Shown: positions 44,639 to 54,099, counted from the stretch's first letter. The stretch is 64,000 nucleotides of DNA from Candidatus Villigracilis saccharophilus (GCA_016709305.1 JADJNA010000048.1:294642-358641), one strand, 5' to 3'. The notes: generated from the sequence alone by a model not told the origin. Translations and numbers: made by a program.

Positions 44639-45574
44639 TCAATGAGCATCCGCGCATCTGAATCCGATCTTCGCCGAACTGCGGCCGTAATAGGTTTCAT
44701 TCGGAGGTAATGCGAATGGATCTGGCCCCACTTCATAGCCGCGGTTTGAGAGGCGTAAATTTAAGTGCGTATCCTGGAACGCTCCGCCGCGGATCACGCG
44801 GAAATTAGTGCCAGAGGTATTCTCTGGCCCGACGGGATTTGTACTCGGCGAAACTTCGTAATACGTGGGTTTATAATAATCTGCGACCCACTCCCAAACA
44901 TTGCCAGCCATATCCAGCGCGCCGAAGGGACTCGCCCCATCAGCATAGGAACCTACACGGGACGTATCTCCAACTGAATTCTCTGAATTGGTGATATTTT
45001 CATTCGGGGGCTCATCGCCCCACGGATATGTCCGCATATCATCGCCGCGCGCGGCCCGTTCCCATTCCGCTTCGGTGGGGAGACGCCGTTCCGCCCATTG
45101 GCAATATAAATTTGCATCCATCCAGCTAACATGCACAACCGGGTAATCTCGAAATTCAGGATTGCCAAAATAATCCAGGCGATTGTCTGAGCTGTTTTTG
45201 ACTGGCAGTCTGCAATCTCCCGCCTCCACACACAGGTTATACATGCCGTTGGTCACTTCCACTTGATCGATCCAGTACGCGTCAATCATTACCTTGTGGG
45301 CTGGGATTTCATCACTGTCACGTAAAACATCCAGTCCGCCCATGTAAACCGTCCCAGTTGGGATAAAAATCTGCGTCATGCCATCCATGGATGATATCTT
45401 CATCGTTTCAGGCGTGGCTGCAGGCTGTGGTGTTTGTGTTGAGGCTGGGGTGGCTGTTATGGGAACTTCAGTTGCAATCAATGTTTCTGGAAGTGTAATT
45501 GTTGCAACAGGCGTGTTTACACTCTGACAAGCCGCAAGCATAAAAAGGGAAAGAGCAAGGATCATTTTTTTCAT
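44639..45574 (-). CDS. SUMF1/FGE-fold lipoprotein
   Basis: 311 residues. Signal peptide with lipobox LAAC (MKKMILALSLFMLAACQS), a Pro/Thr spacer to about residue 55, then a formylglycine-generating-enzyme-like domain: VYMGGLDVLRDSDEIPAHKV, PVVHVSWMDANLYCQWAERR, LPTEAEWERAARG, YPWGDEPP, PFGALDMAGNVWEWVADYY, RVIRGGAF, and IGFRCA. The catalytic Cys pair of true FGE is absent after RGGAF, so this is probably a C-type-lectin-like binding or structural domain rather than an FGE. The start lies three bases after the stop of the peptidase-TPR gene, so the two are translationally coupled. Confidence 0.9.
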   Translation of the reverse strand: MKKMILALSLFMLAACQSVNTPVATITLPETLIATEVPITATPASTQTPQPAATPETMKISSMDGMTQIFIPTGTVYMGGLDVLRDSDEIPAHKVMIDAYWIDQVEVTNGMYNLCVEAGDCRLPVKNSSDNRLDYFGNPEFRDYPVVHVSWMDANLYCQWAERRLPTEAEWERAARGDDMRTYPWGDEPPNENITNSENSVGDTSRVGSYADGASPFGALDMAGNVWEWVADYYKPTYYEVSPSTNPVGPENTSGTNFRVIRGGAFQDTHLNLRLSNRGYEVGPDPFALPPNETYYGRSSAKIGFRCADAH

Positions 45575-45577
45575 ATT

Positions 45578-46804
45578 TTATTGGATCAACTTGATCGCGT
45601 TTTTTGCCTGATCTTCAAAAAATTGGGGGTTGATGCTGTCTGCTTTTTGCCACGCTTTAAGCGCGCCCGCATTATCCCCTTTGCGATAGAGTCCATAACC
45701 GTACCATAGCCAGGTCTCTTCGGACATTTCTGTGACACCGCGCGCGTAATCTGTCAGCACCAGCAGATCATCGTTTCTGCCTGAGTGAAAGTATGCCAGA
45801 AATGGACCGAATTGATATCGGAACATCCGCAATGGGACACCGATCTCACGCGCCTTGTCGTAAGCCAGCGCGGCTTCCTCGTAGCGGTCAAAATAAACAA
45901 GATTACTGCCGACGTTGAACCACGCGAATGCATCGGTTGGGTTTTTGGCTGAGTCTGCCTGGGAGGCGGCTAATGTGTTTTGCCGATTCACGTTCGGGTC
46001 CCAGTTGGAAGCGAGCAGGATCTTCATCTCCTCCTCAAATTCTGGAAAATACATCACCAGATATAAATTGTTGAACGGCTTCCATTCCTCTTCGAGTTGG
46101 GAGTATGTGATCTTCAGATCTGCGCCATGATATGAATCCTGAATGGTAAAAGATTGAGCACTGTCGTCATACCCGGTCAGCAAAAGGTAGTGCGCCGCCC
46201 ATAGGTCATCGGTGGGACCAAGCGCGTCGTTGGGGTCAAGAGAGGTGACACTTTCCACAATGACCGGATAATTTGCGGCGATCAAACGCTTGAGTGTCTC
46301 GATACTTCCGCCCACGCGATATTCAAGATTCAACCAGCCTGCCTGGGTGCGGACATAATAGCGCAGTTCTTCGGGGTTGACATTGCGGTCGCCTGTGACT
46401 GGTTTGATGAAAGCGGCAATATCCGCCTGCGCTCCCTCCCAGCCGTACATGTGCAGGGCCATCGAGAGTGTGGCGGGGCCGCAGTTATTGGGAGTCTGCT
46501 TTTCATATTCAGGCGATGGGATGGATGCCTGCGCAGGCAGGGGCGGGAGTGTTGCGGTTGCTGTAGCTGAAATATTCGCAACGACGGTTGATGTGGGGAT
46601 CGTTAATGATGCTGTCGGCTGCGGGGTGACAGGCAGCGCGGTTGGTACAGGACCAGGCGGGTTGATGGTGTTCTTTGCGTAGAGTGTAAATTTTTCAATG
46701 CGCCACACGATGGCTTCATTCACTCTGGGGATCTGATAGATCCCAAAGGCGAGAACAAGCATCCCTGTCAGCGCAATGATGATGGTTTTGGTGCGTTTTG
46801 ACAT
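45578..46804 (-). CDS. Membrane-anchored C39-like peptidase with TPR repeats
   Basis: 408 residues. One N-terminal membrane segment (TIIIALTGMLVLAFGIYQI) and a Pro/Thr spacer come first. At about 100-260 is a peptidase C39_2-type domain: TPNNCGPATLSMALHMYGW contains the Cys nucleophile, and AAHYLLLTGYDD has the His. The C-terminal 130 residues are TPR-like (FAWFNVGSNLVYFDRYEEAALAYDKA). It is predicted to act on the outer face of the membrane. Its substrate is unknown; C39 proteases often cut double-Gly leaders, but no such peptide is nearby. It is the first gene of a two-gene operon with the SUMF1-fold lipoprotein. Confidence 0.85.
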   Translation of the reverse strand: MSKRTKTIIIALTGMLVLAFGIYQIPRVNEAIVWRIEKFTLYAKNTINPPGPVPTALPVTPQPTASLTIPTSTVVANISATATATLPPLPAQASIPSPEYEKQTPNNCGPATLSMALHMYGWEGAQADIAAFIKPVTGDRNVNPEELRYYVRTQAGWLNLEYRVGGSIETLKRLIAANYPVIVESVTSLDPNDALGPTDDLWAAHYLLLTGYDDSAQSFTIQDSYHGADLKITYSQLEEEWKPFNNLYLVMYFPEFEEEMKILLASNWDPNVNRQNTLAASQADSAKNPTDAFAWFNVGSNLVYFDRYEEAALAYDKAREIGVPLRMFRYQFGPFLAYFHSGRNDDLLVLTDYARGVTEMSEETWLWYGYGLYRKGDNAGALKAWQKADSINPQFFEDQAKNAIKLIQ

Positions 46805-46883
46805 GTTTAAGAGTCTACCATGCGATTATGAAATGGATTTAAGACTGCAAAAAATATTTACACACCTCTTACGCATTTTTGAC

Positions 46884-46912
46884 TTGACGCTTGCCATTCT
46901 GACAATTATCAT
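46884..46912 (+). promoter_or_regulatory. Sigma-70-type promoter of the flavin reductase-like gene
   Basis: TTGACG (46884-46889) and TATCAT (46907-46912) are separated by 17 bp. The predicted transcription start, near 46919, leaves little leader before ATG 46922 and favours ATG 46940. Confidence 0.55.
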
Positions 46913-46939
46913 GAATTCATTATGGAGAACCAATTGGTT

Positions 46940-47425
46940 ATGACCCTTGATCCTGAAAACTTACGCGCGGCAATGCGTGCCTGGTCTGCCGGCGTTACTA
47001 TTGTGACCGCTGTACACGAAGGCGTTCGGCATGGCATGACCGTGAACTCATTCACATCCATTTCACTTGACCCGGCCCTGGTCACGATCTCATTGCAAAA
47101 AACAGCCCGTACGCATGAATTTGTCAGCAGGTCGCGCGCGTTCGGGTTGACCATGCTTTCCGCAGAACAAGCCAAAATTTCTGATCTATTTGCGGGACGC
47201 ATGGAAATCGAGGATCGGTTTGCGGGGCTTCAGACCGAGACCCTGGTCACAGGATCGCCCCTGATCGTTGGCGGGGCGGCGTGGCTGGATTGCCGTGTCG
47301 TTGATACATTTGACGCGGGCATGAATACGCTCTTCATCGCAGAAGTGCTCGCGGCTCGCGGTTACGACCATGCATTGCCGTTGATATATCACAACCGAAA
47401 ATATTGGGGATTGTCTGAGTTATAG
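46940..47425 (+). CDS. Flavin reductase-like FMN-binding protein
   Basis: 161 residues. Flavin reductase (FlaRed) domain with the typical sequence MTLDPENLRAAMRAWSAGVT, then VHEGVRHGMTVNSFTSISLD (FMN-binding Thr/Ser region) and SLQKTARTHEFV. Members bind FMN and use NAD(P)H, often supplying reduced flavin to a monooxygenase. No partner oxygenase is visible. I prefer ATG 46940, which has GGAG upstream at a slightly long spacing; the ATG at 46922 has no ribosome binding site. Confidence 0.88.
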   Translation: MTLDPENLRAAMRAWSAGVTIVTAVHEGVRHGMTVNSFTSISLDPALVTISLQKTARTHEFVSRSRAFGLTMLSAEQAKISDLFAGRMEIEDRFAGLQTETLVTGSPLIVGGAAWLDCRVVDTFDAGMNTLFIAEVLAARGYDHALPLIYHNRKYWGLSEL

Positions 47426-47431
47426 TTTATA

Positions 47432-47469
47432 AGAGCCTAAAGGTTTTCAAAACCTTTAGGCTCTACTTT
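47432..47469 (+). terminator. 33-bp palindromic terminator (CCTAAAGGTTT family)
   Basis: AGAGCCTAAAGGTTTT and its exact complement surround one C and are followed by ACTTTT. A close relative lies at 60691, suggesting a dispersed repeat used as a terminator. Confidence 0.75.
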
Positions 47470-47480
47470 TGGAGGACGTC

Positions 47481-48059
47481 ATGACAGATCCATTGACTGA
47501 TCAGGAAAAAAATATCCTTTTACGTCTCGCACGCGAAGCGATGGAAGTTCGGGTCAAGGGAAAAAAACTTCCTGCATTGGATAACAATTCGCTCACCCCG
47601 CAATTGCGTGAGAATGGCGCGTCCTTTGTGACGCTTACCATCAACGCTGAACTGCGCGGATGCATCGGCGCGCTCGAAGCCTATCAGCCGCTGGCGGAGG
47701 ATGTGCGTGAACATGCCATCGCCGCCGCATTGCAGGATCCGCGCTTCCCACCCGTGGATAAAAGCGAATTGGGCAGGATCAGGCTTGAGGTGTCGCGCCT
47801 GACCGCTCCGCGTTTGTTGGAATATTCAACAGGTGAGGAACTGCTGGTTAAGTTGAATCCGCATGTGGATGGCGTCATCCTCAAAGATGGTTTTCGCCGC
47901 GCGACATTCCTGCCTCAGGTCTGGTCGCAGATCCCCAACCCCGTAGATTTTCTCGATCACCTGTGTGCCAAGATGGGCGCGCGAAAAAGTTTATGGCGGG
48001 ACACAAAACTGCAGGTGTTCGTTTATCAGGTAGAGGAATTCCACGAACCCAACAACTAA
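47481..48059 (+). CDS. AMMECR1 domain protein
   Basis: 192 residues from ATG 47481, supported by GGAGG six bases upstream. It contains the AMMECR1 core GASFVTLTINAELRGCIGAL (LRGCIG is the family signature), DPRFPPVDKSEL and LEVSRLTAPRLL, and ends with the conserved FLPQVW segment and SLWRDTKLQVFVYQVEEF. Proteins of this family are widespread in bacteria and archaea; their activity is not firmly known. It may share a transcript with the TPR gene 29 bp downstream. Confidence 0.92.
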   Translation: MTDPLTDQEKNILLRLAREAMEVRVKGKKLPALDNNSLTPQLRENGASFVTLTINAELRGCIGALEAYQPLAEDVREHAIAAALQDPRFPPVDKSELGRIRLEVSRLTAPRLLEYSTGEELLVKLNPHVDGVILKDGFRRATFLPQVWSQIPNPVDFLDHLCAKMGARKSLWRDTKLQVFVYQVEEFHEPNN

Positions 48060-48088
48060 ATTACTGCTACAAGCGGTAAAATAAAAAT

Positions 48089-49906
48089 ATGGCTGATGCT
48101 TCACCTGACGATAAGAATATCGACGCGATCTTCCAGGATGCCGTTGAGGCTTTGCGGCGCGGGGAAAAAGCGCGCGCAAAAGAACTGTTGACCCTGCTGC
48201 TGAAGACCGATCAGAATAATTCCACCTATTGGGTCTGGCTCAGCGCCGCGGTGGATAACGCCAAGGAGCGCATTTACTGCCTGCAGACAGCGCTCAAACT
48301 TAACCCTGAAAATGGTACTGCAAAACGCGGCTTGATCCTGCTCGGAGCATTGCCTCCTGACCCGAACGTTCAGCCGTTCCCGATGAATCGTCCGCGCGCG
48401 TGGGAGGAAAAGCTCCTGCTCGCGAGTGAAAAGCCAAAAGAGAGGGGACTTCGCGCGCTTACGAAGAGTCCTATTACACGACTGGCTGGTGTGCTGCTGA
48501 TCGGCGCGGGGCTGGTTTCAGCTGTGATCTTTGGTTTTGTTTTGCCCCGCCAGAATAATACTGCCCCCACGCAAACCAATACACCGGGACCATCTCCGAC
48601 ATTTACCATGACACCGACCTTGTTCGGCGTGACATCCGCCCCAACCCGTGCTTTTGCCGGCGCCACGCCGTTGTGGATGCTGCTTCCGCAGACCTATACC
48701 CCCACGCCTTTGTACGTCAACACCCCGCGCGCCCTGGATTCAAGGGATCAATTCCGCATCGCGATGCAGGCCTATAATGCCGGCGACTGGGATACGTTCA
48801 TTTCCAATATGGAATTGATCATTCCGCTTGAACCTGAATCAGCCGATGTGCATTATCTGATCGGCGAGGCGTACCGCTTTAAAGGCCAGGCAGGCAATGC
48901 CATAAAAGCTTATAACGATGCGCTCAAGCTCAATAGTGAATTCGGGCCGGCGTATCTTGGTTTGGCGCGCGCGCGTTTGCTCGATAACGCTGACTTTAAT
49001 GCTGAAGACCTTTTCAATGAAGCCATCAAGCGTGACCCGAACTTCGGCGAAGCGTATCTGGAACGGGTGCGTTATTATATTTTTCATGAAGATCCAAAGT
49101 CCGCGCTTGTGGACCTTGAACAGGCGACTGACTTGATGCCTGAGTCGCCGGCCATATACATGGCTTACGCGGATGCATATCTCGCGCTGGACGATCAAAA
49201 GCGCGCGCTAGAGTCCGCGGAAAAAGCCTACTCGCTGGATATCACGATGCTGCCCGTGTATCAGCTTTTGGGCAGTTTGTATCTGCAGAACGGACAATAT
49301 CAAGAGTCAGTGAATGCGCTTGAACTGTTCGTCATCTATGAGAAGGAAAACTCGCTGGCGCTTGCCATGCTGGGACAAGCCTATTATGAACTAAAAGACT
49401 ATCAAGCTGCGGTGGATAATTTCGATAAAGCCTTTGAGCTTAATCGTACTGGCTTGAAACGATATTATCTATACAGTGGATATTCCAACCTGGAACTGGG
49501 GAATACGGATCGGGCGGTCGAACAACTTGAAACCGCGCTCGATGACGACAATACTTCCTTTGAGATCAACCTCGCCCTTGCGCGCGGATATTACATCCAG
49601 GAGAAGTTCGGCAGCGCCTTTCTGAAAGTGGAAGTGCTAAAATCTGTAGCGGATACAGATGAAGAGACCGCTTTGATGTTGTACTGGCGCGCGCTTGTCC
49701 AGGAAAAACGTGACGAACCGAAGGATGCCCTTAATACATGGAAGGAATTGGTCGCGATGGATGAAAAAGCCATGACAGTCGAAATGCGCGAGGAGGCCTT
49801 GCAGCATTTGAAGACGATCATCACGCCGACGAATACCCCCAAGGGCGGGACGGGGACGCCTACGCCAAAGGGTAAGGTAACACCTTCGCGCACGCCGACA
49901 CCGTAA
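48089..49906 (+). CDS. Single-pass membrane TPR protein with Pro/Thr linkers
   Basis: 605 residues. The N-terminal 100 residues are cytosolic TPR-like helices (AVEALRRGEKARAKELLTLLL). One membrane segment at about 130-150 (ITRLAGVLLIGAGLVSAVIF) is followed by a Pro/Thr spacer (GPSPTFTMTPTLFG) and roughly ten TPR repeats from about 215 to 570 (AYNAGDWDTFISNMELIIPL, ALDDQKRALESAEKAYSLD). A C-terminal tail is rich in Thr-Pro. The large TPR array is thus outside the membrane. It is probably an assembly or scaffolding factor; the partner is unknown. Confidence 0.85.
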   Translation: MADASPDDKNIDAIFQDAVEALRRGEKARAKELLTLLLKTDQNNSTYWVWLSAAVDNAKERIYCLQTALKLNPENGTAKRGLILLGALPPDPNVQPFPMNRPRAWEEKLLLASEKPKERGLRALTKSPITRLAGVLLIGAGLVSAVIFGFVLPRQNNTAPTQTNTPGPSPTFTMTPTLFGVTSAPTRAFAGATPLWMLLPQTYTPTPLYVNTPRALDSRDQFRIAMQAYNAGDWDTFISNMELIIPLEPESADVHYLIGEAYRFKGQAGNAIKAYNDALKLNSEFGPAYLGLARARLLDNADFNAEDLFNEAIKRDPNFGEAYLERVRYYIFHEDPKSALVDLEQATDLMPESPAIYMAYADAYLALDDQKRALESAEKAYSLDITMLPVYQLLGSLYLQNGQYQESVNALELFVIYEKENSLALAMLGQAYYELKDYQAAVDNFDKAFELNRTGLKRYYLYSGYSNLELGNTDRAVEQLETALDDDNTSFEINLALARGYYIQEKFGSAFLKVEVLKSVADTDEETALMLYWRALVQEKRDEPKDALNTWKELVAMDEKAMTVEMREEALQHLKTIITPTNTPKGGTGTPTPKGKVTPSRTPTP

Positions 49907-49922
49907 CGATGGAGTAACAAAC

Positions 49923-49960
49923 AAAAAAGAGAGACTGCCAGAAAACAGTCTCTCTTTTTT
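49923..49960. terminator. Bidirectional terminator after the TPR gene
   Basis: AAAAAAGAGAGACTG and its exact complement flank CCAGAAAA, with T runs on both strands. It lies between convergent genes. Confidence 0.88.
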
Positions 49961-49977
49961 GTTTGGATGTTTTGGCT

Positions 49978-50328
49978 CTACGCCTTATCTCTTTTGCCGC
50001 GGCACTCTGCACATGGACATAGCGCTCTTAAATAATGCCAGTTGAAAATTCCGTAATCATGACCGTCCTCCCAGACAATGGTCAACGCGTAGGAACCAGT
50101 GGCGACAATATTCACCAGCCGTGTGGATTGGGAATCTTCCATGACTTTGGTGAACACTTCTTCATCGGGTTCAGACTTCATGTTTTCATGTCCGCCGCGG
50201 CAGGAGGCACACGGACAGGCGGCGCGTAATAATCCAAAGGGGTAATTACTGACATGGCCATCATCCCAGGTGATGGTGAATTCGCGTTTGCTTTTGCTGG
50301 CGGTTACGCCGGTGGGTTTCTCAGACAT
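49978..50328 (-). CDS. DUF971 (gamma-butyrobetaine hydroxylase N-terminal-like) protein
   Basis: 116 residues from ATG 50328, chosen for the AAAGAGGAAAA ribosome binding site; a TTG five codons upstream is less likely. The domain pattern is ITWDDGHVSNYPFGLLRAAC, a CPCASC cluster, then IVWEDGHDYGIFNWHYLRAL and CPCAEC. The Cys clusters suggest a structural zinc. DUF971 proteins occur as stand-alone proteins and as the N-terminal part of BBOX-type hydroxylases and some Fe-S assembly factors. No dioxygenase domain is present. It may be co-transcribed after rimO. Confidence 0.88.
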   Translation of the reverse strand: MSEKPTGVTASKSKREFTITWDDGHVSNYPFGLLRAACPCASCRGGHENMKSEPDEEVFTKVMEDSQSTRLVNIVATGSYALTIVWEDGHDYGIFNWHYLRALCPCAECRGKRDKA

Positions 50329-50372
50329 TTTTCCTCTTTCCAATCCTAAAATCTTATTTGCGGATCTCTGTT

Positions 50373-51719
50373 TTATAGTGTGATCAATTTTTGCGCCGGC
50401 ACGCCGGTCAGGTCGTAGGTCATTGCGCCGGTGATGCGTACGGGCACAATATCACCCACTTCCGCCTGTCCCTCAATCAGGACATAACCGTCCACTTCAG
50501 GCGCGTCACGGTAGGAACGCCCGACCGCGATGCCGTCGTTAAATCCCTCGACCAACACATCCAGCGTTTTACCCACGTATGATTGATTCACTTGCAATGA
50601 GATGGGCTGCTGCAACTCCATCAAACGCTCGAAGCGTTCCAGTTTGACAGAGGCAGGCACGGGGTCACCCAGAGGCGCGGAAGTTGTGCCCGGCTCGAAG
50701 GAAAATTCGAAGGCGCCGGCGCGGTCAAAGCGGATCTCTTTTACAAAATCATATAGCGCTTGAAATTCCTCATCCGTCTCGCCGGGATAACCGACGATGA
50801 AGGTTGTGCGAATGGCCAATTCAGGGATGGCGGCGCGCATCTTGGCTAGCGTCTTGTGCACCCAATCAATATTGGACGGGCGTTTCATGCGGTATAAAGT
50901 TTTTGGATGCGCGTGCTGCAGCGGCATATCCAGATACGGCAGGATCTGCTTGCGGGTTGCCATCACCTCAATCAGGCGATCGGTGACATAACCGGGGTAG
51001 GCGTACATGATGCGGATCCAATCCATATCTGGGACGGAATCTGTTAGCTGCTCAAGCAGTGTTGCCAGCCCTTCCTTCATGCCAAGGTCGTGACCGTAAT
51101 CGGTCGTATCCTGCGCGATGAGAACCAGTTCGCGCACGCCGTTATCGCGCAATATCCGCGCTTCGTTGATGATTGATTCAACTGGACGGGATACCGCCGT
51201 ACCTTTGATCAATGGGATGGCGCAGAATGCGCACGGACGGCGGCAGCCATCCGCCACTTTGACATACGCGCTCGCGCCGGCAACGCTGACGCGCATTGCA
51301 TCGTCTTCGTCTGTGCCAACGGTTGCTGTTTCAGGCAGGTGATAGACGGGTTGCGGGCGTGGTCCCTTGCGGACTTCGCGCACGACCTGAACAATGTCCA
51401 TCCAGCGGCGTGTGCCGAGAATTCCGTCAATGCCCTGCACTTTTTGTGCGACTTCGACGCCGTAACGCTGGGTGAGACACCCGGCCGCGATCAAGACCTG
51501 CCCGCTGCGCTTGGCGGCTGCGAGTTCGCCCAGAACTTTATAGGATTCTTCCTTTGCGGGACCGATAAATCCGCAGGTGTTGACGATCAGGACAGCCGCT
51601 TTGTCAGGGTCGTCCATGGAACGATACCCGTCGCGTAAAAGCAACTGCGCCATTGAATCAGAATCCACTGTATTCTTTGCGCAGCCCATTGAGACCAAAT
51701 GAAATGTGTTTTTTGCCAT
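50373..51719 (-). CDS. rimO: Ribosomal protein S12 methylthiotransferase RimO
   Basis: 448 residues, normal RimO length. N-terminal MTTase domain: FHLVSMGCAKNTVDSDSM, VNTCGFIGPAKEES and AAGCLTQRYG supply the three Cys of the auxiliary cluster. The radical SAM domain has CxxxCxxC in DGCRRPCAFCAIPLIKG. A C-terminal TRAM domain ends the protein. It methylthiolates the conserved Asp of ribosomal protein S12 using SAM, whose synthetase gene is 6 kb away. The sequence after the radical SAM cluster, IPLIKG, fits RimO rather than MiaB. Confidence 0.95.
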   Translation of the reverse strand: MAKNTFHLVSMGCAKNTVDSDSMAQLLLRDGYRSMDDPDKAAVLIVNTCGFIGPAKEESYKVLGELAAAKRSGQVLIAAGCLTQRYGVEVAQKVQGIDGILGTRRWMDIVQVVREVRKGPRPQPVYHLPETATVGTDEDDAMRVSVAGASAYVKVADGCRRPCAFCAIPLIKGTAVSRPVESIINEARILRDNGVRELVLIAQDTTDYGHDLGMKEGLATLLEQLTDSVPDMDWIRIMYAYPGYVTDRLIEVMATRKQILPYLDMPLQHAHPKTLYRMKRPSNIDWVHKTLAKMRAAIPELAIRTTFIVGYPGETDEEFQALYDFVKEIRFDRAGAFEFSFEPGTTSAPLGDPVPASVKLERFERLMELQQPISLQVNQSYVGKTLDVLVEGFNDGIAVGRSYRDAPEVDGYVLIEGQAEVGDIVPVRITGAMTYDLTGVPAQKLITL

Positions 51720-51794
51720 GCTATGTTTCCTAAAGTTGTGAGTTGCTATATTCCAATAAAAACTGTCAGTACATTATATCTTCACGTTATGAAC

Positions 51795-53372
51795 TTATCC
51801 GCCGCTGGTCGGTGTGGCTGATGGCGTGACCGTCGGTGTGGTGGTGGGTGTAGGCGTGTTTGTGACCGGCGGTGTATTTGTCGCTGTCGGCGCGATGGTT
51901 GCGGTGGGCGTTACGATGCCGGAAATTAAATACACCCGTGTGATCACTTCGCCCACATTGCCCATCAGCCCCATGTCCGTATTGTTGTAATTGACTCTCA
52001 GTGCCGCGCCATTGCCTGTCAAGATCACCACCTGATCCTGCGCTTCGAATATTTTCGTCTCACGCGGCGAAAGACGTCCTTCAAAAGCCACTTCTCCGTC
52101 TACTGAGATGCGCACAAAGACGCGTTCCACTGCAAAAACATTCACAGTTACATTTGCCGCGATGCCCGGCGTGGGGGACTCTGCCGCTAATAACGGATCC
52201 AATGTCGCTGTGTTTTCACCGACTACCAGTGTTTCGTCTACGGGTACAAAAGTGGATTGCAGCGAAGGTGTCGCCAAAGGTGTACTGCCGAGTCCGCCAA
52301 GAATTGGAAGAGCGGTTGCCGTAGTATCAGGTTCCGATGTTTTTAGCACCCGTCCCACGCCCCAGATCCCCAGACCGATCAGAATTACGATCATCAATAT
52401 GCCGAAGACCAGGTCACCGGCGATGAAACTGCGCAGGAGCGGCATGGATGTTTTTACTTCTGTCTGTATTTTATCGCGGGGTGTCTCTGAATATTTTTCA
52501 TGACGCCGCGCCTGCAGTCCGTCGGCAAAACGCAGCAGGACAGCATCCACATCCAGGTCAAGGAAGGTCGCATAATTTGCCAGCATCCCGCGCATCTGCA
52601 CAGGGGATGGCAAGTTGTCATACGCGCCTTCTTCGAGCGCCTTCAGGTTCGCCGCGCGTAATTTTGTATGGCGTTCCACTTCATTTAATGTCAAGCTGAT
52701 CATCTCGCGGCGCGACCGCAATTGTTGACCGATCTCCGCAAAGATCATGTCTGCGGGGAGGGCTGGAATGAATTGCGGAGATACCGGTTCAATGATTGGA
52801 GCAGGTACTGGTTTGGATTCTGGTTTCGTAAGGCGGGATCGGAACAGCGCCTCAAACTTTGAGAACAAGCCTGCCTGCGCTTCTTCCTTAACTTCAAGTT
52901 GATCAGCTTCAATCGGCAGTCCCGACTCTTGGGTTGTGATCTCCGTCGCTTCATCCTGTGCCGATTTATCAGCAACGGGTTCGATGGATTCTGCTTCAGT
53001 CGCTGACTCTGCTTTCGGACGGCGGACAAGCCATCTGTTCCAAAAACGAGGCGCTGGCGTTTCGTCTTGTGTAACTAAAGGGGGGATTTCTGTCTCGACG
53101 AGATTGACCTGCGGAAGCGGTCCGCTTACTTCGCTGGATGGCGCGTTCTTCTGTATCTCCGCGATCATCTCGTCAATATTGAGTTCAAGATACACGGCGT
53201 AATTGCGTAAAAATCCACGCCCTTGCGCCGCCGATGGCATGACCGAATAATCGTCCGACTCCAACGCCTGTAAAAAGACCTTGCGGATGCGCGTGTCTTC
53301 TGACGCTTTTTCAAGCGTCAGATAACGCCCCTCGCGTTCCTGCTTTAAGCGTTGACCTATGGTTTCGGACAT
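51795..53372 (-). CDS. RodZ-like membrane protein with two HTH_25 domains
   Basis: 525 residues. Two XRE/HTH_25-type helix-turn-helix domains occur, at about 1-70 (SETIGQRLKQEREGRYLTLE) and about 210-280 (EIGQQLRSRREMISLTLNEV). Each has the GxLRNYAxYLxLD-like signature of RodZ (RGFLRNYAVYLELN, RGMLANYATFLDLD). An acidic linker separates them. One membrane segment at about 325-345 (LVFGILMIVILIGLGIWGV) is followed by a beta-rich DUF4115-like domain (VFVRISVDGEVAFEGRLSP) and a Thr/Pro-rich tail. RodZ links the MreB cytoskeleton to the membrane; the doubled HTH is unusual. It lies between rplI and rimO. Confidence 0.85.
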   Translation of the reverse strand: MSETIGQRLKQEREGRYLTLEKASEDTRIRKVFLQALESDDYSVMPSAAQGRGFLRNYAVYLELNIDEMIAEIQKNAPSSEVSGPLPQVNLVETEIPPLVTQDETPAPRFWNRWLVRRPKAESATEAESIEPVADKSAQDEATEITTQESGLPIEADQLEVKEEAQAGLFSKFEALFRSRLTKPESKPVPAPIIEPVSPQFIPALPADMIFAEIGQQLRSRREMISLTLNEVERHTKLRAANLKALEEGAYDNLPSPVQMRGMLANYATFLDLDVDAVLLRFADGLQARRHEKYSETPRDKIQTEVKTSMPLLRSFIAGDLVFGILMIVILIGLGIWGVGRVLKTSEPDTTATALPILGGLGSTPLATPSLQSTFVPVDETLVVGENTATLDPLLAAESPTPGIAANVTVNVFAVERVFVRISVDGEVAFEGRLSPRETKIFEAQDQVVILTGNGAALRVNYNNTDMGLMGNVGEVITRVYLISGIVTPTATIAPTATNTPPVTNTPTPTTTPTVTPSATPTSGG

Positions 53373-53390
53373 GGGTTGATTGTATTACAA

Positions 53391-53416
53391 ACATCACCGA
53401 CTTTCGCCGGTGATGT
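53391..53416 (-). terminator. Hairpin after rplI
   Basis: ACATCACCG and its complement form the stem. On the minus strand the hairpin is followed by TTTG only, so it is either a weak terminator or a transcript-end stabiliser between rplI and the RodZ-like gene. Confidence 0.5.
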
Positions 53417-53424
53417 GGTTTACT

Positions 53425-53979
53425 TTATTCGGCTGTAGCAGCGGGTTCTTCGGCTGCGACTTCTTCTTTCGCCTTACGGGCACTCTTCTTTGGTTTTTCA
53501 GCTTCGGTGGGTTCTGCGTTGCCGTCAGCACTTTCACCTTCGCGATGGACAATAATCTTGATCTCAGGTACCAAGTCCATGGTCAGGCGGATGTGAGCTG
53601 TGAAATCGCCCAGCGCGCGGATGGGTTGAATATCCACCTGCTGTCGTTTCACTTCAAAACGGACCTGCTCGCTCAACGCGGTGGCAATGTCCTGTGTGGT
53701 GATTGAGCCGTACAGTTTACCGGTGTCGCCAGCTTTGGCGGCAAAGGTCAGAGTCACAGCCTTGATCTGTTCGGCGAGTCCGGCCAGTTCGTTGTTCTGT
53801 GTAGCCCGGCGAACCTCAGCTTGATTCTTGATCTTCTGGATCTGCTTTAGCGCACCTTCAGTGGCAAGCACAGCAAATCCCTGGGGGATGAGGAAGTTGC
53901 GGCCAAAGCCATCGGCAACTTTTTTTATGTCCCCCGCGCGGCCAAGTTTGTATACATCTTTTACAAGCAATACTTTCAT
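53425..53979 (-). CDS. rplI: 50S ribosomal protein L9 with C-terminal extension
   Basis: 184 residues; the first 150 match bL9: MKVLLVKDVYKLGRAGDIKK, VADGFGRNFLIPQGFAVLAT and GKLYGSITTQDIATAL. The final 35 residues form a charged, Ala/Glu/Lys-rich tail absent from the usual 150-residue protein. The ATG at 53979 is preceded by AAAGGGCTT. Usually part of the rpsF-ssb-rpsR-rplI cluster, but here the other genes are not adjacent. Confidence 0.96.
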   Translation of the reverse strand: MKVLLVKDVYKLGRAGDIKKVADGFGRNFLIPQGFAVLATEGALKQIQKIKNQAEVRRATQNNELAGLAEQIKAVTLTFAAKAGDTGKLYGSITTQDIATALSEQVRFEVKRQQVDIQPIRALGDFTAHIRLTMDLVPEIKIIVHREGESADGNAEPTEAEKPKKSARKAKEEVAAEEPAATAE

Positions 53980-54099
53980 CTTATAAGCCCTTTCTAACGT
54001 GTGGAGTCAAGACGAAGGGTACTACGTCCTGCGGGGGCAGATTGTACCACAACCGAGTCGTTTCTTGCCAACTTTGGGAAATGCGATTAAGATAAGGCC

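Noticed and set aside
44639..45574. Formylglycine-generating enzyme activity for the SUMF1-fold lipoprotein
   Set aside because: The catalytic cysteine pair is absent and no sulfatase gene is nearby.
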